Shown here piece by piece: positions 26,990 through 36,966 of a DNA stretch of 64,000 nucleotides; positions within the stretch are counted from its first letter, which is position 1, and the number at the start of each line of letters is the position of its first letter. Source of the DNA: Arenibacter aquaticus (GTDB taxonomy: Bacteria > Bacteroidota > Bacteroidia > Flavobacteriales > Flavobacteriaceae); NCBI RefSeq assembly GCF_003957295.1, contig NZ_RQPJ01000002.1, positions 1 to 64,000 of the forward strand, read 5' to 3'. The notes below the pieces were generated by a model. That model made no database searches. It was not told the DNA's origin and worked only from the letters and a program-made list of their open reading frames with translations. Position numbers and translations under genes: made by a program.

Positions 26990-28579
26990 ATGAAATTAAA
27001 AAATTTATTAAAACTAACTTTACCCCTTATACTTGCAACCTTAACAAGCTGCAAGGGTAAGAAGTTGATCGACCATAGTAAAAATCCTAATATAGTCTTT
27101 ATTCTTGCTGATGATCTAGGGGCTCATGATTTGAGTTACGCTGGCAGTGAATATTATGAAACACCAAATATAGACGCCATCGCAAAGGAAGGCGTCAACT
27201 TCACTCAAGGTTATGCGGCCGCCCAGGTCTGTAGTCCGTCCAGAGCCAGTATTATGACCGGACAAAATACGGCACGTCATGGAATAACGGATTGGATTGG
27301 GGCAACAACAGGGGAAAAATGGGGCCAAACACACAATACCAAAGTATTGCCACCAGAATATGTACATGCTATACCTGAAAACAGCATTACCTTGGCCAAA
27401 GCGCTAAAAGCGGGGGGATACAGAACCTTTTTTGCAGGAAAATGGCATTTGGGAGATGAACCCTATTCCCCGGAAAATAACGGCTTTGAAATTAATAAGG
27501 GCGGATGGGAAGTTGGCACTCCAAAAGGTGGATACTACGCCCCATGGAAAAACCCAAAACTGGATTACAAGTACGAAGGGGAAAACCTAACAATGAGATT
27601 GGCAGAGGAAACAGCCAATTTTATTTCAGAAAGCAAAGATGAGCCATTTTTCGCCTTTCTTTCTTTTTATGCGGTACACGGCCCCATAGAAACCACTGAG
27701 GAAAAGTGGAAAAAGTACCGAGATAAAGCGGAAGCTCAAGGTATTCCCGATAAGGGCTATAAAATGGAACGTATCTTGCCGATACGTACGGTACAGGACA
27801 ACCCAATTTATGCCGGTCTAATTGAAACTATGGATGACGCAGTGGGAGTAGTACTAACCAGCCTAAAGGAACTTGGCCTAGATGAAAATACCATTGTAAT
27901 ATTTACATCGGATAATGGTGGTGTGGCTAGCGGAGATGCATTTTCAACCACAAACTTTCCGCTGAGGGGAGGTAAAGGCTATCAATGGGAAGGAGGCATC
28001 AGGGAACCTTACCTAATCAAAGCCCCTATGTTAAAAAATAGTCCAAAGTCAATTGACTACCCTGTTTCCGGAATTGATTTTTATCCCACCCTATTAGATC
28101 TTGCAGGTATTGAGAAGCCCCAAAACCAATTGTTGGACGGAATAAGCTTAGTGCCGCTACTGAAAGGGGAAACCATTGGTAAAAGACCATTGTTTTGGCA
28201 CTATCCACATTACGGAAATCAGGGTGGCGAACCGGTTAGCATTATTAGAAAGGAAGACTGGAAACTCATACATTATTGGGAAGACGGACGTGATGAACTT
28301 TACAATTTATCAGTCGATCCCGGAGAAAAGAAAGATGTACACAGCAGTAACAAATTGTTGGCCCAAAGTTTAAGAAACGAACTTGACACCTATTTAAAAG
28401 AAGTTGGGGCCAATCTTCCTTCCAAACACCACAATTACGATGCCACTGCAGCCAAAGCACTTTATGCAAAACGAAAAGCTGAGATGCTTCCAAAATTGGA
28501 AGAACAACGCAAAGATTTTTTAACAAAGGATTTTCAACCTAACGAGAATTGGTACGATAGTAAGTTAACTAAAGATTGA
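26990..28579 (+). CDS. Type I sulfatase, exported lipoprotein
   Basis: A 529-residue sulfatase that removes sulfate esters from glycan. Start: the ATG giving MKLKNLLKLTLPLILATLTSC, a lipoprotein signal; a longer frame starts 21 bases earlier. The active-site motif CSPSR has Cys81, to be converted to formylglycine; metal ligands lie in IVFILADDLGAHDLSY (Asp-Asp) and in IFTSDNGG. The stretch ARHGITDWIG after the active site recalls subfamily S1_16, but this assignment is uncertain. It is the first gene of an operon with the sugar porter, SGNH, GH2 and DUF5107 genes. The maturase needed to make formylglycine is not in this window. Confidence 0.95.
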   Translation: MKLKNLLKLTLPLILATLTSCKGKKLIDHSKNPNIVFILADDLGAHDLSYAGSEYYETPNIDAIAKEGVNFTQGYAAAQVCSPSRASIMTGQNTARHGITDWIGATTGEKWGQTHNTKVLPPEYVHAIPENSITLAKALKAGGYRTFFAGKWHLGDEPYSPENNGFEINKGGWEVGTPKGGYYAPWKNPKLDYKYEGENLTMRLAEETANFISESKDEPFFAFLSFYAVHGPIETTEEKWKKYRDKAEAQGIPDKGYKMERILPIRTVQDNPIYAGLIETMDDAVGVVLTSLKELGLDENTIVIFTSDNGGVASGDAFSTTNFPLRGGKGYQWEGGIREPYLIKAPMLKNSPKSIDYPVSGIDFYPTLLDLAGIEKPQNQLLDGISLVPLLKGETIGKRPLFWHYPHYGNQGGEPVSIIRKEDWKLIHYWEDGRDELYNLSVDPGEKKDVHSSNKLLAQSLRNELDTYLKEVGANLPSKHHNYDATAAKALYAKRKAEMLPKLEEQRKDFLTKDFQPNENWYDSKLTKD

Positions 28580-28621
28580 TTGAACATGAAAACAAGTAAC
28601 TTATCCCTAAACTAAAGAATT

Positions 28622-30022
28622 ATGGAAAGTGCAAAATTTAATTTTCCTTATTTACTCTTTTTAGCATTGGTATCTGCCATGGGAGGGTTCTTATTTGGAT
28701 ATGATTGGGTAGTTATAGGAGGGGCAAAACCTTTTTACGAGCTTTATTTTGGCATTAGCGCTATGCCAACCCTGCAAGGTTGGGCCATGAGCAGCGCTTT
28801 GATTGGGTGTATTTTTGGAGCCGTACTATCTGGATTTGTTGCAGACCGTTTTGGTCGTAAAATACCCTTAATACTCTCGGCAGCACTTTTTACTATATCT
28901 GCATTTGGTACTGGATATGTAGATAATTTTACACTGTTTATAGTTTATAGACTCATAGGCGGATTGGGTATTGGCCTCGCTTCTACCCTATCCCCAATGT
29001 ACATAGCGGAGATTGCGCCCGCCAAATACAGAGGCCAGTTTGTGGCCATCAATCAACTAACCTTGGTCATCGGTATCTTGGCCGCCCAAGTTGCCAATTA
29101 CTTTATCGCAGAAGCTATCCCCAATGGCAGTACTCCAGAGGTTATTTTAAATTCTTGGAATGGGCAAATCGGCTGGCGCTGGATGTTTTGGGCAGAGCTG
29201 CTTCCCGCAGTGCTCTTTTTTGCACTAATGTTCATTGTTCCAAAAAGTCCTAGATTTCTAGTGAAAATGAATAATAATTCGGCAGCACAAAAGGTATTAT
29301 CTAAAATTGGTGGAGTACAATATGCAGAGCAGGAGTTAAAAAACATAAGCCTAACCCTAAAGGCGAGCAGTGCCAATAAAATTAGTTTTTCCGATTTCAA
29401 AAGTCCTAAGGTAAAACCCATAGTGTTAATAGGAATTGTACTGGCCATATTTCAGCAATGGTGCGGTATCAATATTATCTTTAATTATGCCGAAGAAATT
29501 TTCACGGCCGCGGGATATAGTGTTGGGGATATGCTATTTAACATCGTGATCACGGGCAGTGTTAATTTAATCTTTACCATTGTTGCCATGAGAACCGTTG
29601 ATACATGGGGACGCCGAAAATTAATGCTGTTGGGCTCTATGGGGCTGGGAATAGTATATGCCGTTTTAGGAGCGGCTTACTATATGGAGTTTACTGGTTG
29701 GCCAGTATTGCTTTTAGTGATTGCCGCTATAGCCATTTACGCCATGTCATTGGCACCAATAACATGGGTGGTATTGTCCGAGATATTTCCTAACCGTTTA
29801 AGGGGTGTGGCCATGTCCATAGCCACCTTTTCCCTATGGGTAGCTTCTTTTATACTTGTGTTTACCTTTCCCATTATGAACAGTACTCTTGGCTCTTATG
29901 GAACTTTTTGGGCCTATAGTGTAATATGTGTAGTAGGTTTCATATTTATTAAAATGAAATTACCCGAAACCAAAGGGAAGAGCTTGGAAGAGATAGAAAC
30001 CGAACTAACAAAAGCAAAATGA
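28622..30022 (+). CDS. Sugar-porter family MFS transporter
   Basis: A 466-residue inner-membrane protein with about 12 helices that carries a monosaccharide into the cytoplasm, probably with protons. Sugar-porter signatures: GGFLFGYDWVVIGG, DRFGRK after helix 2, RLIGGLGIGLAS, PMYIAEIAPAKYRGQ, QQWCGINIIFNYAEEIF, DTWGRRKLML and the end PETKGKSLEEIE. It starts 42 bp after the sulfatase and its stop overlaps the next start (ATGA), so the genes are translationally coupled. The context suggests the sugar released by the GH2 enzymes as cargo. Confidence 0.94.
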   Translation: MESAKFNFPYLLFLALVSAMGGFLFGYDWVVIGGAKPFYELYFGISAMPTLQGWAMSSALIGCIFGAVLSGFVADRFGRKIPLILSAALFTISAFGTGYVDNFTLFIVYRLIGGLGIGLASTLSPMYIAEIAPAKYRGQFVAINQLTLVIGILAAQVANYFIAEAIPNGSTPEVILNSWNGQIGWRWMFWAELLPAVLFFALMFIVPKSPRFLVKMNNNSAAQKVLSKIGGVQYAEQELKNISLTLKASSANKISFSDFKSPKVKPIVLIGIVLAIFQQWCGINIIFNYAEEIFTAAGYSVGDMLFNIVITGSVNLIFTIVAMRTVDTWGRRKLMLLGSMGLGIVYAVLGAAYYMEFTGWPVLLLVIAAIAIYAMSLAPITWVVLSEIFPNRLRGVAMSIATFSLWVASFILVFTFPIMNSTLGSYGTFWAYSVICVVGFIFIKMKLPETKGKSLEEIETELTKAK

Positions 30023-30738
30023 AAACACATTACATCCTTTTTCTGCTGATCGTAATCAACTCCCCAAGATCTAGCGCACAAATTATTGAGGATTCAGTTA
30101 CTTACTTGAACCCAATAAAAACCGAACTGCAAAAAAAATGGCCAGCCAACAGAACTATCAACCTAGTTTTTCATGGGCATTCCGTGCCATCGGGTTATTT
30201 TAAAACACCTCATGTAAGCACCCTGGATTCCTACCCTTACTTGACCCTGAAAAACGTTAAAGACATATACCCCCATGCCGTAGTCAATTCCATAACCACT
30301 TCTATTGGCGGGGAACAGTCCGTACAAGGGGCTAGACGCTTCAAAGAGGATGTCCTAAGCCATAGACCAGATGTACTTTTTATAGATTACGCCCTAAACG
30401 ATCGAGGAATTAGCCTAAAAAGTGCCAAGGAGGCCTGGGAGAAAATGATTCAGGAAGCAATAGCCTATGGGACCAAGGTCATTTTATTGACCCCTACTCC
30501 AGATCTAAATGAAGACATTCAATCCCCTAATTCCCCATTGGCTAAGCATAGTGTTCAGATCAGGCAATTGGCCAAGAAGTATAAAATAGGATTGGTAGAT
30601 AGTTATAGGTTGTTCCAGGAAATAGCCAAAACAGAAGAATTAAATACCTATATGGCCCAAAGCAATCACATCAACAAAAAAGGCCATCAGGTGGTTGCCA
30701 AGGCCATATTGGATCTTTTTAATTCAGAATCAAAATAA
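30019..30738 (+). CDS. Exported SGNH/GDSL-type hydrolase
   Basis: A 239-residue exported protein (signal residues 1-20, ending SSAQ). SGNH blocks: FHGHSVPSG (nucleophilic Ser in the GHS variant of GDS), a Gly in SIGGEQSVQG, Asn in DYALNDRG, and the block AQSNHINKKGH with the catalytic His. The Asp usually three residues before that His is a Gln here, so the His partner may differ from textbook enzymes. Likely a carbohydrate esterase that takes off acyl groups in the periplasm. Four-base overlap with the MFS gene and 20 bp to the GH2 gene place it in the operon. Confidence 0.85.
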   Translation: MKTHYILFLLIVINSPRSSAQIIEDSVTYLNPIKTELQKKWPANRTINLVFHGHSVPSGYFKTPHVSTLDSYPYLTLKNVKDIYPHAVVNSITTSIGGEQSVQGARRFKEDVLSHRPDVLFIDYALNDRGISLKSAKEAWEKMIQEAIAYGTKVILLTPTPDLNEDIQSPNSPLAKHSVQIRQLAKKYKIGLVDSYRLFQEIAKTEELNTYMAQSNHINKKGHQVVAKAILDLFNSESK

Positions 30739-30758
30739 TTATCCTAATAACACAAAAA

Positions 30759-33590
30759 ATGAAATTCAAACTTTTAATTCTACCTATTATATTTCTAGTA
30801 TTTTCTTCCTGTGAGCAAGAGCAAAGTCAAGAAATAGATCTATCCGGGGAGTGGCAATTTCAAATTGATTCATTGGACCAAGGAGTAAAGGAACAATGGT
30901 ACACCAAAAAATTAATAGAAAGCGTTCAATTACCCGGCTCCATGGCCGAAAATGGCAAAGGCAACGATATAACTGTAGACACACATTGGACAGGCAATAT
31001 GTGGAACGATAGCCTGTGGTACAAAGATCCAAAATATGCCAAATACCGGCAGCCTGGCAACATCAAAGTATCATTTTGGTTAAGCCCCGAAAAAGTGTAT
31101 ACCGGGCCCGCGTGGTACCAGAGGAAAGTTAGCATTCCCAAATCTTGGAACACCCAGCACATCAATCTACATTTGGAACGTGCTCATTGGGAAACTACCG
31201 TTTGGATCGATCAACAAAAGATAGGAACGCAAAATAGCCTAGGAACTCCACACGATTACAATTTAGGGGACTATTTGACTCCTGGCGAACACACCATTAC
31301 CATACGAGTGGACAATAGGGTAAAAGACATTGACCCTGGTGTTGATGCTCACAGTATTTCAGACAATACCCAGACCAACTGGAACGGTATTGTTGGTGAC
31401 ATTAAATTGACCGCCACATCGTCTATTAACTTTCAAAACATAAAAATCTTCCCAAATGTGGCCCGCAAAATGGTTACCGTTAAGGGGGAACTGAGAAATT
31501 ATTCAGGGAGTGCCCAAGAGTGTAAAATTATTCTGCAAGCCCGCGAAGTGAACGGCTCGCAAAAGAATTTACCAGAAACAATCAAGAAGATTGATATCGA
31601 TTCCGAGGGGCGGTTTGAAATAGAGTATCCAATGGGCCATTCTCCTCTACTCTGGGATGAATTCAATCCTAACTTGTACACCATGCAGTTGCGACTGGAA
31701 TCAAAACTAGGGATTAATCAAAAAAAGGTCACCTTTGGAATGCGTGATTTTAAAGTTGATGGTAAGCACTTTTCCATGAATGGCCGTCCTGTCTTCCTGC
31801 GCGGAACCTTGGAATGTTCCATATTTCCATTGACTGGGTATCCGCCCACCAATGTGGAGGAGTGGAAGCGCATTCTAAAAACTATCAAGAATTATGGATT
31901 AAACCATATGCGATTTCATTCCTATTGCCCACCAGAGGCTGCTTTTGAGGCCGCTGATGAAATGGGCGTCTATATTCAGGTAGAAGCTTCGGCCTGGGCC
32001 AACATCGGTGATGAAAAACCAATAGACCAATGGATTTACAAGGAGGCCGAGGCTATCATAAATGCTTATGGCAATCACCCATCCTTTGTAATGATGGCAT
32101 ATGGCAACGAGCCTTCCGGGGATAACCACGCGGCATACCTAAAAGATTTTGTGGAGCATTTTAAGAATATGGATAACCGCAGGTTATATACCAGTGGGGC
32201 TGGCTGGCCTTTATTGGATAATTTGGATTATTACAATCATAAAGGGCCCCGCATCCAAGGATGGGCACAAGAACTTAATAGTATAATCAATGCGGAACCA
32301 CCACAGACGGAGTTCGATTATGATCAATTAATCCAAGAAACGCCAATGCCTTATGTAAGTCATGAAATGGGCCAATGGTGTGCGTACCCCAATTTCAAGG
32401 AAATGTCAAAATACACTGGGGTCTTAAAACCTAAAAACTTTGAGATATTTAAAGAGACCTTGGAAGATAATCACCTGGGGCACTTGGCAGATAGCCTATT
32501 GCTGGCCTCGGGTAAATTACAAGTACTTTGCTATAAGGCCGATATTGAAGCCGCCCTACGTACCAAGGAAATGGCAGGTTTTCAGTTATTGGATCTCCAT
32601 GATTTTCCTGGTCAAGGCACAGCGCTTGTTGGTGTTTTGGACGCCTTTTGGGAAGAAAAAGGATATGTAACAGCCGATGAGTTCCGGGAATTTAATTCCG
32701 AAACAGTGCCGTTGGCCAGACTTGCCAAACGCATATTTTTGAACAACGAAACTCTAAAAACCAACATTGAAGTTGCCCATTACGGAGCAACACCATTGAA
32801 CGATATCACCCCAACCTGGGAACTATCCGATAAAAATGGCGTTTTATATGCCAAAGGGGAATTTACTAAAACAAACATCCCTATAGGAAACGGATTTAAT
32901 TTGGGCGAAATTTCGGTGGATTTGAACAAATCCGATCGTGCCCAAAAATTGGTGTTGACCGTTCGCGTTGGGGAGCACAAAAACAGTTGGGACTTATGGG
33001 TATATCCGGCCCAAAACAAACCTATTGCGAAGGTGGACCAAATTATGGTAGTTCAAAAATTTGATGAACGTACCATCAACCATCTGAAAAATGGAGGCAA
33101 TATACTTCTAAACATCACCAAAGGCGATATAGCGCCCAAAAAAGGTGGCGATATTGGTGTGGGCTTCTCCAGTATTTTTTGGAACACCTCATGGACCAAT
33201 GGCCAAAAACCACATACCCTGGGAATTCTTACTAATCCTGAACATCCTGCCTTATCAGAATTCCCAACCGAATATCACAGTAATTGGCAATGGTGGGACG
33301 CTATGTCCCATTCCAATGCCATTGTATTGGACGACTTTACTCCAGATCTAGTACCTATTGTACGTATTGTAGACGATTGGTTTGAGAATCGCAGAACAGC
33401 CTTGCTTTTTGAAGTAAAGGTAGGAAAGGGCAAATTATTGGTATCCGGTATTGATTTGCACTCAGATCTAGCGCAAAGACCAGAAGCCCGTCAGTTATTA
33501 TATAGTTTAAAAAAATATATGAGCAGTGACCAATTCGATCCAGCGATCACAATGGAGTCTGATGATATAAAAAGTTTGTTCACTTATTAA
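30759..33590 (+). CDS. Glycoside hydrolase family 2 lipoprotein
   Basis: A 943-residue lipoprotein (lipobox SSC, Cys18). GH2 layout: sugar-binding jelly roll at about 25-220 (WYQRKVSIPKSW, TVWIDQQKIG, HDYNLGDYLTPGEHTI), Ig-like domain about 220-335, TIM barrel about 340-620 (NGRPVFLRGTLECSIFPL, NHMRFHSYCPPEAAFEAADE). The acid/base Glu is Glu451 in YGNEPSG and the nucleophile is likely Glu536 in SHEMGQWCAYP. A long C-terminal part (about 640-943) has further beta modules. Beta-galactosidase or beta-glucuronidase-like activity is plausible, but the substrate is not known. A paralogue is encoded two genes downstream. Confidence 0.9.
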   Translation: MKFKLLILPIIFLVFSSCEQEQSQEIDLSGEWQFQIDSLDQGVKEQWYTKKLIESVQLPGSMAENGKGNDITVDTHWTGNMWNDSLWYKDPKYAKYRQPGNIKVSFWLSPEKVYTGPAWYQRKVSIPKSWNTQHINLHLERAHWETTVWIDQQKIGTQNSLGTPHDYNLGDYLTPGEHTITIRVDNRVKDIDPGVDAHSISDNTQTNWNGIVGDIKLTATSSINFQNIKIFPNVARKMVTVKGELRNYSGSAQECKIILQAREVNGSQKNLPETIKKIDIDSEGRFEIEYPMGHSPLLWDEFNPNLYTMQLRLESKLGINQKKVTFGMRDFKVDGKHFSMNGRPVFLRGTLECSIFPLTGYPPTNVEEWKRILKTIKNYGLNHMRFHSYCPPEAAFEAADEMGVYIQVEASAWANIGDEKPIDQWIYKEAEAIINAYGNHPSFVMMAYGNEPSGDNHAAYLKDFVEHFKNMDNRRLYTSGAGWPLLDNLDYYNHKGPRIQGWAQELNSIINAEPPQTEFDYDQLIQETPMPYVSHEMGQWCAYPNFKEMSKYTGVLKPKNFEIFKETLEDNHLGHLADSLLLASGKLQVLCYKADIEAALRTKEMAGFQLLDLHDFPGQGTALVGVLDAFWEEKGYVTADEFREFNSETVPLARLAKRIFLNNETLKTNIEVAHYGATPLNDITPTWELSDKNGVLYAKGEFTKTNIPIGNGFNLGEISVDLNKSDRAQKLVLTVRVGEHKNSWDLWVYPAQNKPIAKVDQIMVVQKFDERTINHLKNGGNILLNITKGDIAPKKGGDIGVGFSSIFWNTSWTNGQKPHTLGILTNPEHPALSEFPTEYHSNWQWWDAMSHSNAIVLDDFTPDLVPIVRIVDDWFENRRTALLFEVKVGKGKLLVSGIDLHSDLAQRPEARQLLYSLKKYMSSDQFDPAITMESDDIKSLFTY

Positions 33591-33606
33591 AAAGATGTTT
33601 TAATGA

Positions 33607-33625
33607 TTCGACACTTTGTGTCGAA
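33607..33625. repeat. Short perfect hairpin between GH2 and DUF5107 genes
   Basis: TTCGACAC and GTGTCGAA, 8 bp with a 3-base loop, in the 52-bp gap between two genes of the same operon. No T run follows, so it is not a standard terminator; it could be an mRNA processing or stability element or a protein site. Confidence 0.55.
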
Positions 33626-33642
33626 CTAAATGAAATGCAGAT

Positions 33643-36600
33643 ATGAGTACAGTAAAAGCCTGGGGAGAGAAAGTAGTAATTCCTACCTACGAAGTGGGGG
33701 AACCTGAAAAATATCCCGTTTTTTTGGAGAAACGTGTATATCAGGCCAGTAGTGGATCTGTTTATCCACATCCAGTGGTTGAACAGATTAGTGACGAAAA
33801 AATAGATAAAGAATGGGATGCGGTCTTTCTGGAAAACGACTACATCAAGATAATGGTACTACCAGCCTTGGGTGGTAGAATCCAGATGGCTTATGACAAA
33901 ATACGAGAACGTCATTTTGTCTATTACAACCATGTTATAAAACCTGCATTGGTAGGCCTTACCGGGCCTTGGATCTCCGGTGGTATTGAATTCAATTGGC
34001 CACAGCACCATCGCCCCAGCACCTATGATCCCGTAGACTTTTCCATTGAGGAAAATGAAGATGGGAGCAAAACGGTCTGGGTTAGTGAAGTGGAACGCAT
34101 GTTCCGCACCAAGGGTATGGCCGGTTTCACCTTACACCCGGACAAGGCCTATTTGGAAATAAAAGGTCAACTATATAACCGCACTCCGCATCCGCAAACG
34201 TTTTTATGGTGGGCAAACCCCGCTGTTGCAGTCAATGACCATTACCAATCTGTTTTTCCGCCAGATGTAAATGCCGTATTTGACCATGGAAAAAGGGATG
34301 TTTCCGAATTCCCAATTGCCAAAGGGGAATACTACAAGGTAGATTACTCCCCTGGCACCGATATTTCCCGATATAAAAATATTCCGGTACCCACATCCTA
34401 TATGGCCATCACTTCCGAATATGATTTTGTAGGGGGGTATGAAAACGATACAAAAGGCGGGTTGTTGCATATTGCCGACCACCATGTATCCCCAGGTAAA
34501 AAGCAATGGACTTGGGGCAACGGTGATTTTGGACAAGCTTGGGATCGAAATCTTACCGATGCGGATGGACCCTACATAGAATTGATGTGCGGTGTATATA
34601 CTGATAACCAACCCGATTTTTCATGGCTTCACCCCTACGAGGAAAAGAGCTTTAAACAGTATTTCATGCCCTATTACAATGTGGGCGTAGTCAAGAATGC
34701 TACCAAGGAAGCTCTGTTGAACCTTGAATTGGAAGCAGGACAGGTAACCATTAAAATTTATGTGACTTCTGTTTACCCAGACTGCACGGTGCACTTATCA
34801 CATGCCAAAACGGAGATATTGGATAAAAAAGTAAGCCTAAGTCCAAAAGACGGGTTTGAACAAACCATATCTGTGGATAAGGCCGTGTATAAAGATCTAA
34901 CAGCAACCCTAAAGGATCAAAATGGCCACGTCTTGGTATCATGGTCCCCAAAGGATTATTCCAATCAAGAAATTCCGGAACCTGCCAAGGCAGCAAAACA
35001 GCCTGGTGAGATTAAAAGTATAGAACAACTATACCTGAGAGGGCTGCATCTAGAACAGTATAGGCACGCTACCTATGACCCTACGGCATACTACTTGGAG
35101 GCATTATCAAGGGAGCCCAATGACGTACGAAATAACAATGCAATGGGACTTTGGAACCTAAAACGAGGACAATTCAACAAAGCAATCCCCTATTTTGACA
35201 AGGCTATTGCAACCCTAACAAAACACAACCCGAATCCATATGATGGCGAACCCTATTTCAACAAAGGGCTTGCCCTAAAGTATTTGGGTGAAAACAACAA
35301 AGCGTACGATGCTTTCTATAAAGCTTGCTGGAATGCTGCTTGGCAGGATGCCGGTTATTTTCATCTTGCCCAAATAGATTGTGAACGAGGAAATTTCACA
35401 AAAGCTTTGGAATTGACAGACAAGGCATTGATTAAAAACTGGCACAATCACAAAGCACGCCATCTAAAGACCATATTACTAAGAAAAATGAACAGAAGGG
35501 ATGAAGCTAAGCAGTGTATTGCTGATTCCTTGGCCATTGATGGATTCAATTTTGGGGTGTTATATGAAAAATATTTGTTGAGCGGAGACATGGAAGATTT
35601 AGCCTCTTTCAAGGAATTGTTGCGAAACTATGTACACAATTACATCGAATTTTCATTGGATTATGCCCAAGCAGGACGCTATGAGGAAGCCATTTCCCTA
35701 ATGAAGATCTTTACCGACGGGCAAGAACAATCATACCCAATGGCAGTTTACTGCCTGGGATGGTATTATGAACGAAATAACGACCTTTCAGCAGCAAAAC
35801 AACAGTACGATTTAGCACAAAGGATGCCGTCCGATTACTGTTTCCCCAATCGCTTGGAGGAAGTGGTCGTCTTAAAAGCAGCCATGGCTTTAAATCCAGA
35901 AGATTCAAAAGCTCCATATTATCTAGGTAATTTCTGGTACGCCTGTAGACAGTACGGCAATGCTGAAGAGTGTTGGGAAAAATCCTTGGAACTTGATAGC
36001 AAAAACCCTATCTGTCAGCGCAACCTAGCCCTTTTATATTACAATAAGAAAGACCAAAAAAAGTTGGCCCGAGATATTTTGGAACAGGCATTTGAGTTGG
36101 ACTCCAATAATGCACGCTTGCTAATGGAATTGGATCAACTATATAAAAAAATAAACGTTTCGGAGAATGAGCGCCTTGAGCTTCTGGAAAAGAATATCGA
36201 TTTGACCAACTCCCGAGACGATCTTTATTTGGAACGCATTGCTCTGTATAATTATAAAGGCAACTTTGAGAAGGCCTTGTCAATACTGAATCAAAGACAG
36301 TTTCATCCTTGGGAAGGCGGAGAAGGCAAAGTTCCCTTTCAGTATATTACCATTCATACAGAATTAGCTAAAAAAATGCTACTATCTGGGAGTACCAAGA
36401 AAGCCATAGAGCACTTAGAAGCGGCCCAGATGTATCCTATTAATTTGGGGGAGGGAAAATTGTTCGGATCTCAGGAAAATGATATTTTCTATTGGTTGGG
36501 ATGTGTATATGAAAAACTTGGCGAAGCACAAAAAGCGAAAGAAAACTGGGAAATAGCGTCCCAAGGGCTAAGTGACCCCAGTCCAGCATTATTTTATAAC

Positions 36601-36963
36601 GACCAACAACCTGACAAAATATTTTACCAAGGACTTGCCCTAAGGAAATTGGGAAGAAACGAAGAAGCAGAACATCGGTTCAAAAATTTGATTTCGTACG
36701 GCAAGGAGCATATAAATGACAACGTTAAATTGGATTATTTTGCCGTATCCCTACCAGACCTATTGATCTGGGACGAAGATTTGAATGTGCGGAACAAAAT
36801 ACATTGTAAGTATTTAATAGGTCTTGGAGAATTGGGACTAGGAAATACCGAAAAAGCTATTTCTGCTTTTACAAAGGTCATGAACGAAGACAATTATCAT
36901 TTGCCAGCATTTATCCATTTAAAAATGGCCGAAACATGGAATCAGCAATATCAAGATTTATAA
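33643..36963 (+). CDS. Cytoplasmic DUF5107-TPR protein
   Basis: An 1106-residue protein with no signal peptide. Residues 1-about 390 form a DUF5107 domain, a beta-sandwich of the aldose-epimerase-like fold by its pattern (ILPALGGRIQ-like MVLPALGGRIQMAYDK, GGIEFNWPQHHRPSTYDPV, WWANPAVAVNDHYQSVFPPD, HHVSPGKKQWTWGNGDFGQAWD). Several conserved His, Asp and Trp residues could form an active site. From about 455 onwards come TPR repeats (LYLRGLHLEQYRHATYDPTA, NNNAMGLWNLKRGQFNKAI, and on to the end). The catalytic role has not been established by me; it probably acts on sugars after uptake. It lies between two GH2 paralogues, ending 3 bp before the second. Confidence 0.88.
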   Translation: MSTVKAWGEKVVIPTYEVGEPEKYPVFLEKRVYQASSGSVYPHPVVEQISDEKIDKEWDAVFLENDYIKIMVLPALGGRIQMAYDKIRERHFVYYNHVIKPALVGLTGPWISGGIEFNWPQHHRPSTYDPVDFSIEENEDGSKTVWVSEVERMFRTKGMAGFTLHPDKAYLEIKGQLYNRTPHPQTFLWWANPAVAVNDHYQSVFPPDVNAVFDHGKRDVSEFPIAKGEYYKVDYSPGTDISRYKNIPVPTSYMAITSEYDFVGGYENDTKGGLLHIADHHVSPGKKQWTWGNGDFGQAWDRNLTDADGPYIELMCGVYTDNQPDFSWLHPYEEKSFKQYFMPYYNVGVVKNATKEALLNLELEAGQVTIKIYVTSVYPDCTVHLSHAKTEILDKKVSLSPKDGFEQTISVDKAVYKDLTATLKDQNGHVLVSWSPKDYSNQEIPEPAKAAKQPGEIKSIEQLYLRGLHLEQYRHATYDPTAYYLEALSREPNDVRNNNAMGLWNLKRGQFNKAIPYFDKAIATLTKHNPNPYDGEPYFNKGLALKYLGENNKAYDAFYKACWNAAWQDAGYFHLAQIDCERGNFTKALELTDKALIKNWHNHKARHLKTILLRKMNRRDEAKQCIADSLAIDGFNFGVLYEKYLLSGDMEDLASFKELLRNYVHNYIEFSLDYAQAGRYEEAISLMKIFTDGQEQSYPMAVYCLGWYYERNNDLSAAKQQYDLAQRMPSDYCFPNRLEEVVVLKAAMALNPEDSKAPYYLGNFWYACRQYGNAEECWEKSLELDSKNPICQRNLALLYYNKKDQKKLARDILEQAFELDSNNARLLMELDQLYKKINVSENERLELLEKNIDLTNSRDDLYLERIALYNYKGNFEKALSILNQRQFHPWEGGEGKVPFQYITIHTELAKKMLLSGSTKKAIEHLEAAQMYPINLGEGKLFGSQENDIFYWLGCVYEKLGEAQKAKENWEIASQGLSDPSPALFYNDQQPDKIFYQGLALRKLGRNEEAEHRFKNLISYGKEHINDNVKLDYFAVSLPDLLIWDEDLNVRNKIHCKYLIGLGELGLGNTEKAISAFTKVMNEDNYHLPAFIHLKMAETWNQQYQDL

Positions 36964-36966
36964 AAA

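Noticed and set aside
27116-28526. Long open frames antisense to the sulfatase gene
   Set aside because: Shadow frames of the real gene with Cys- and Trp-rich composition and no family match.
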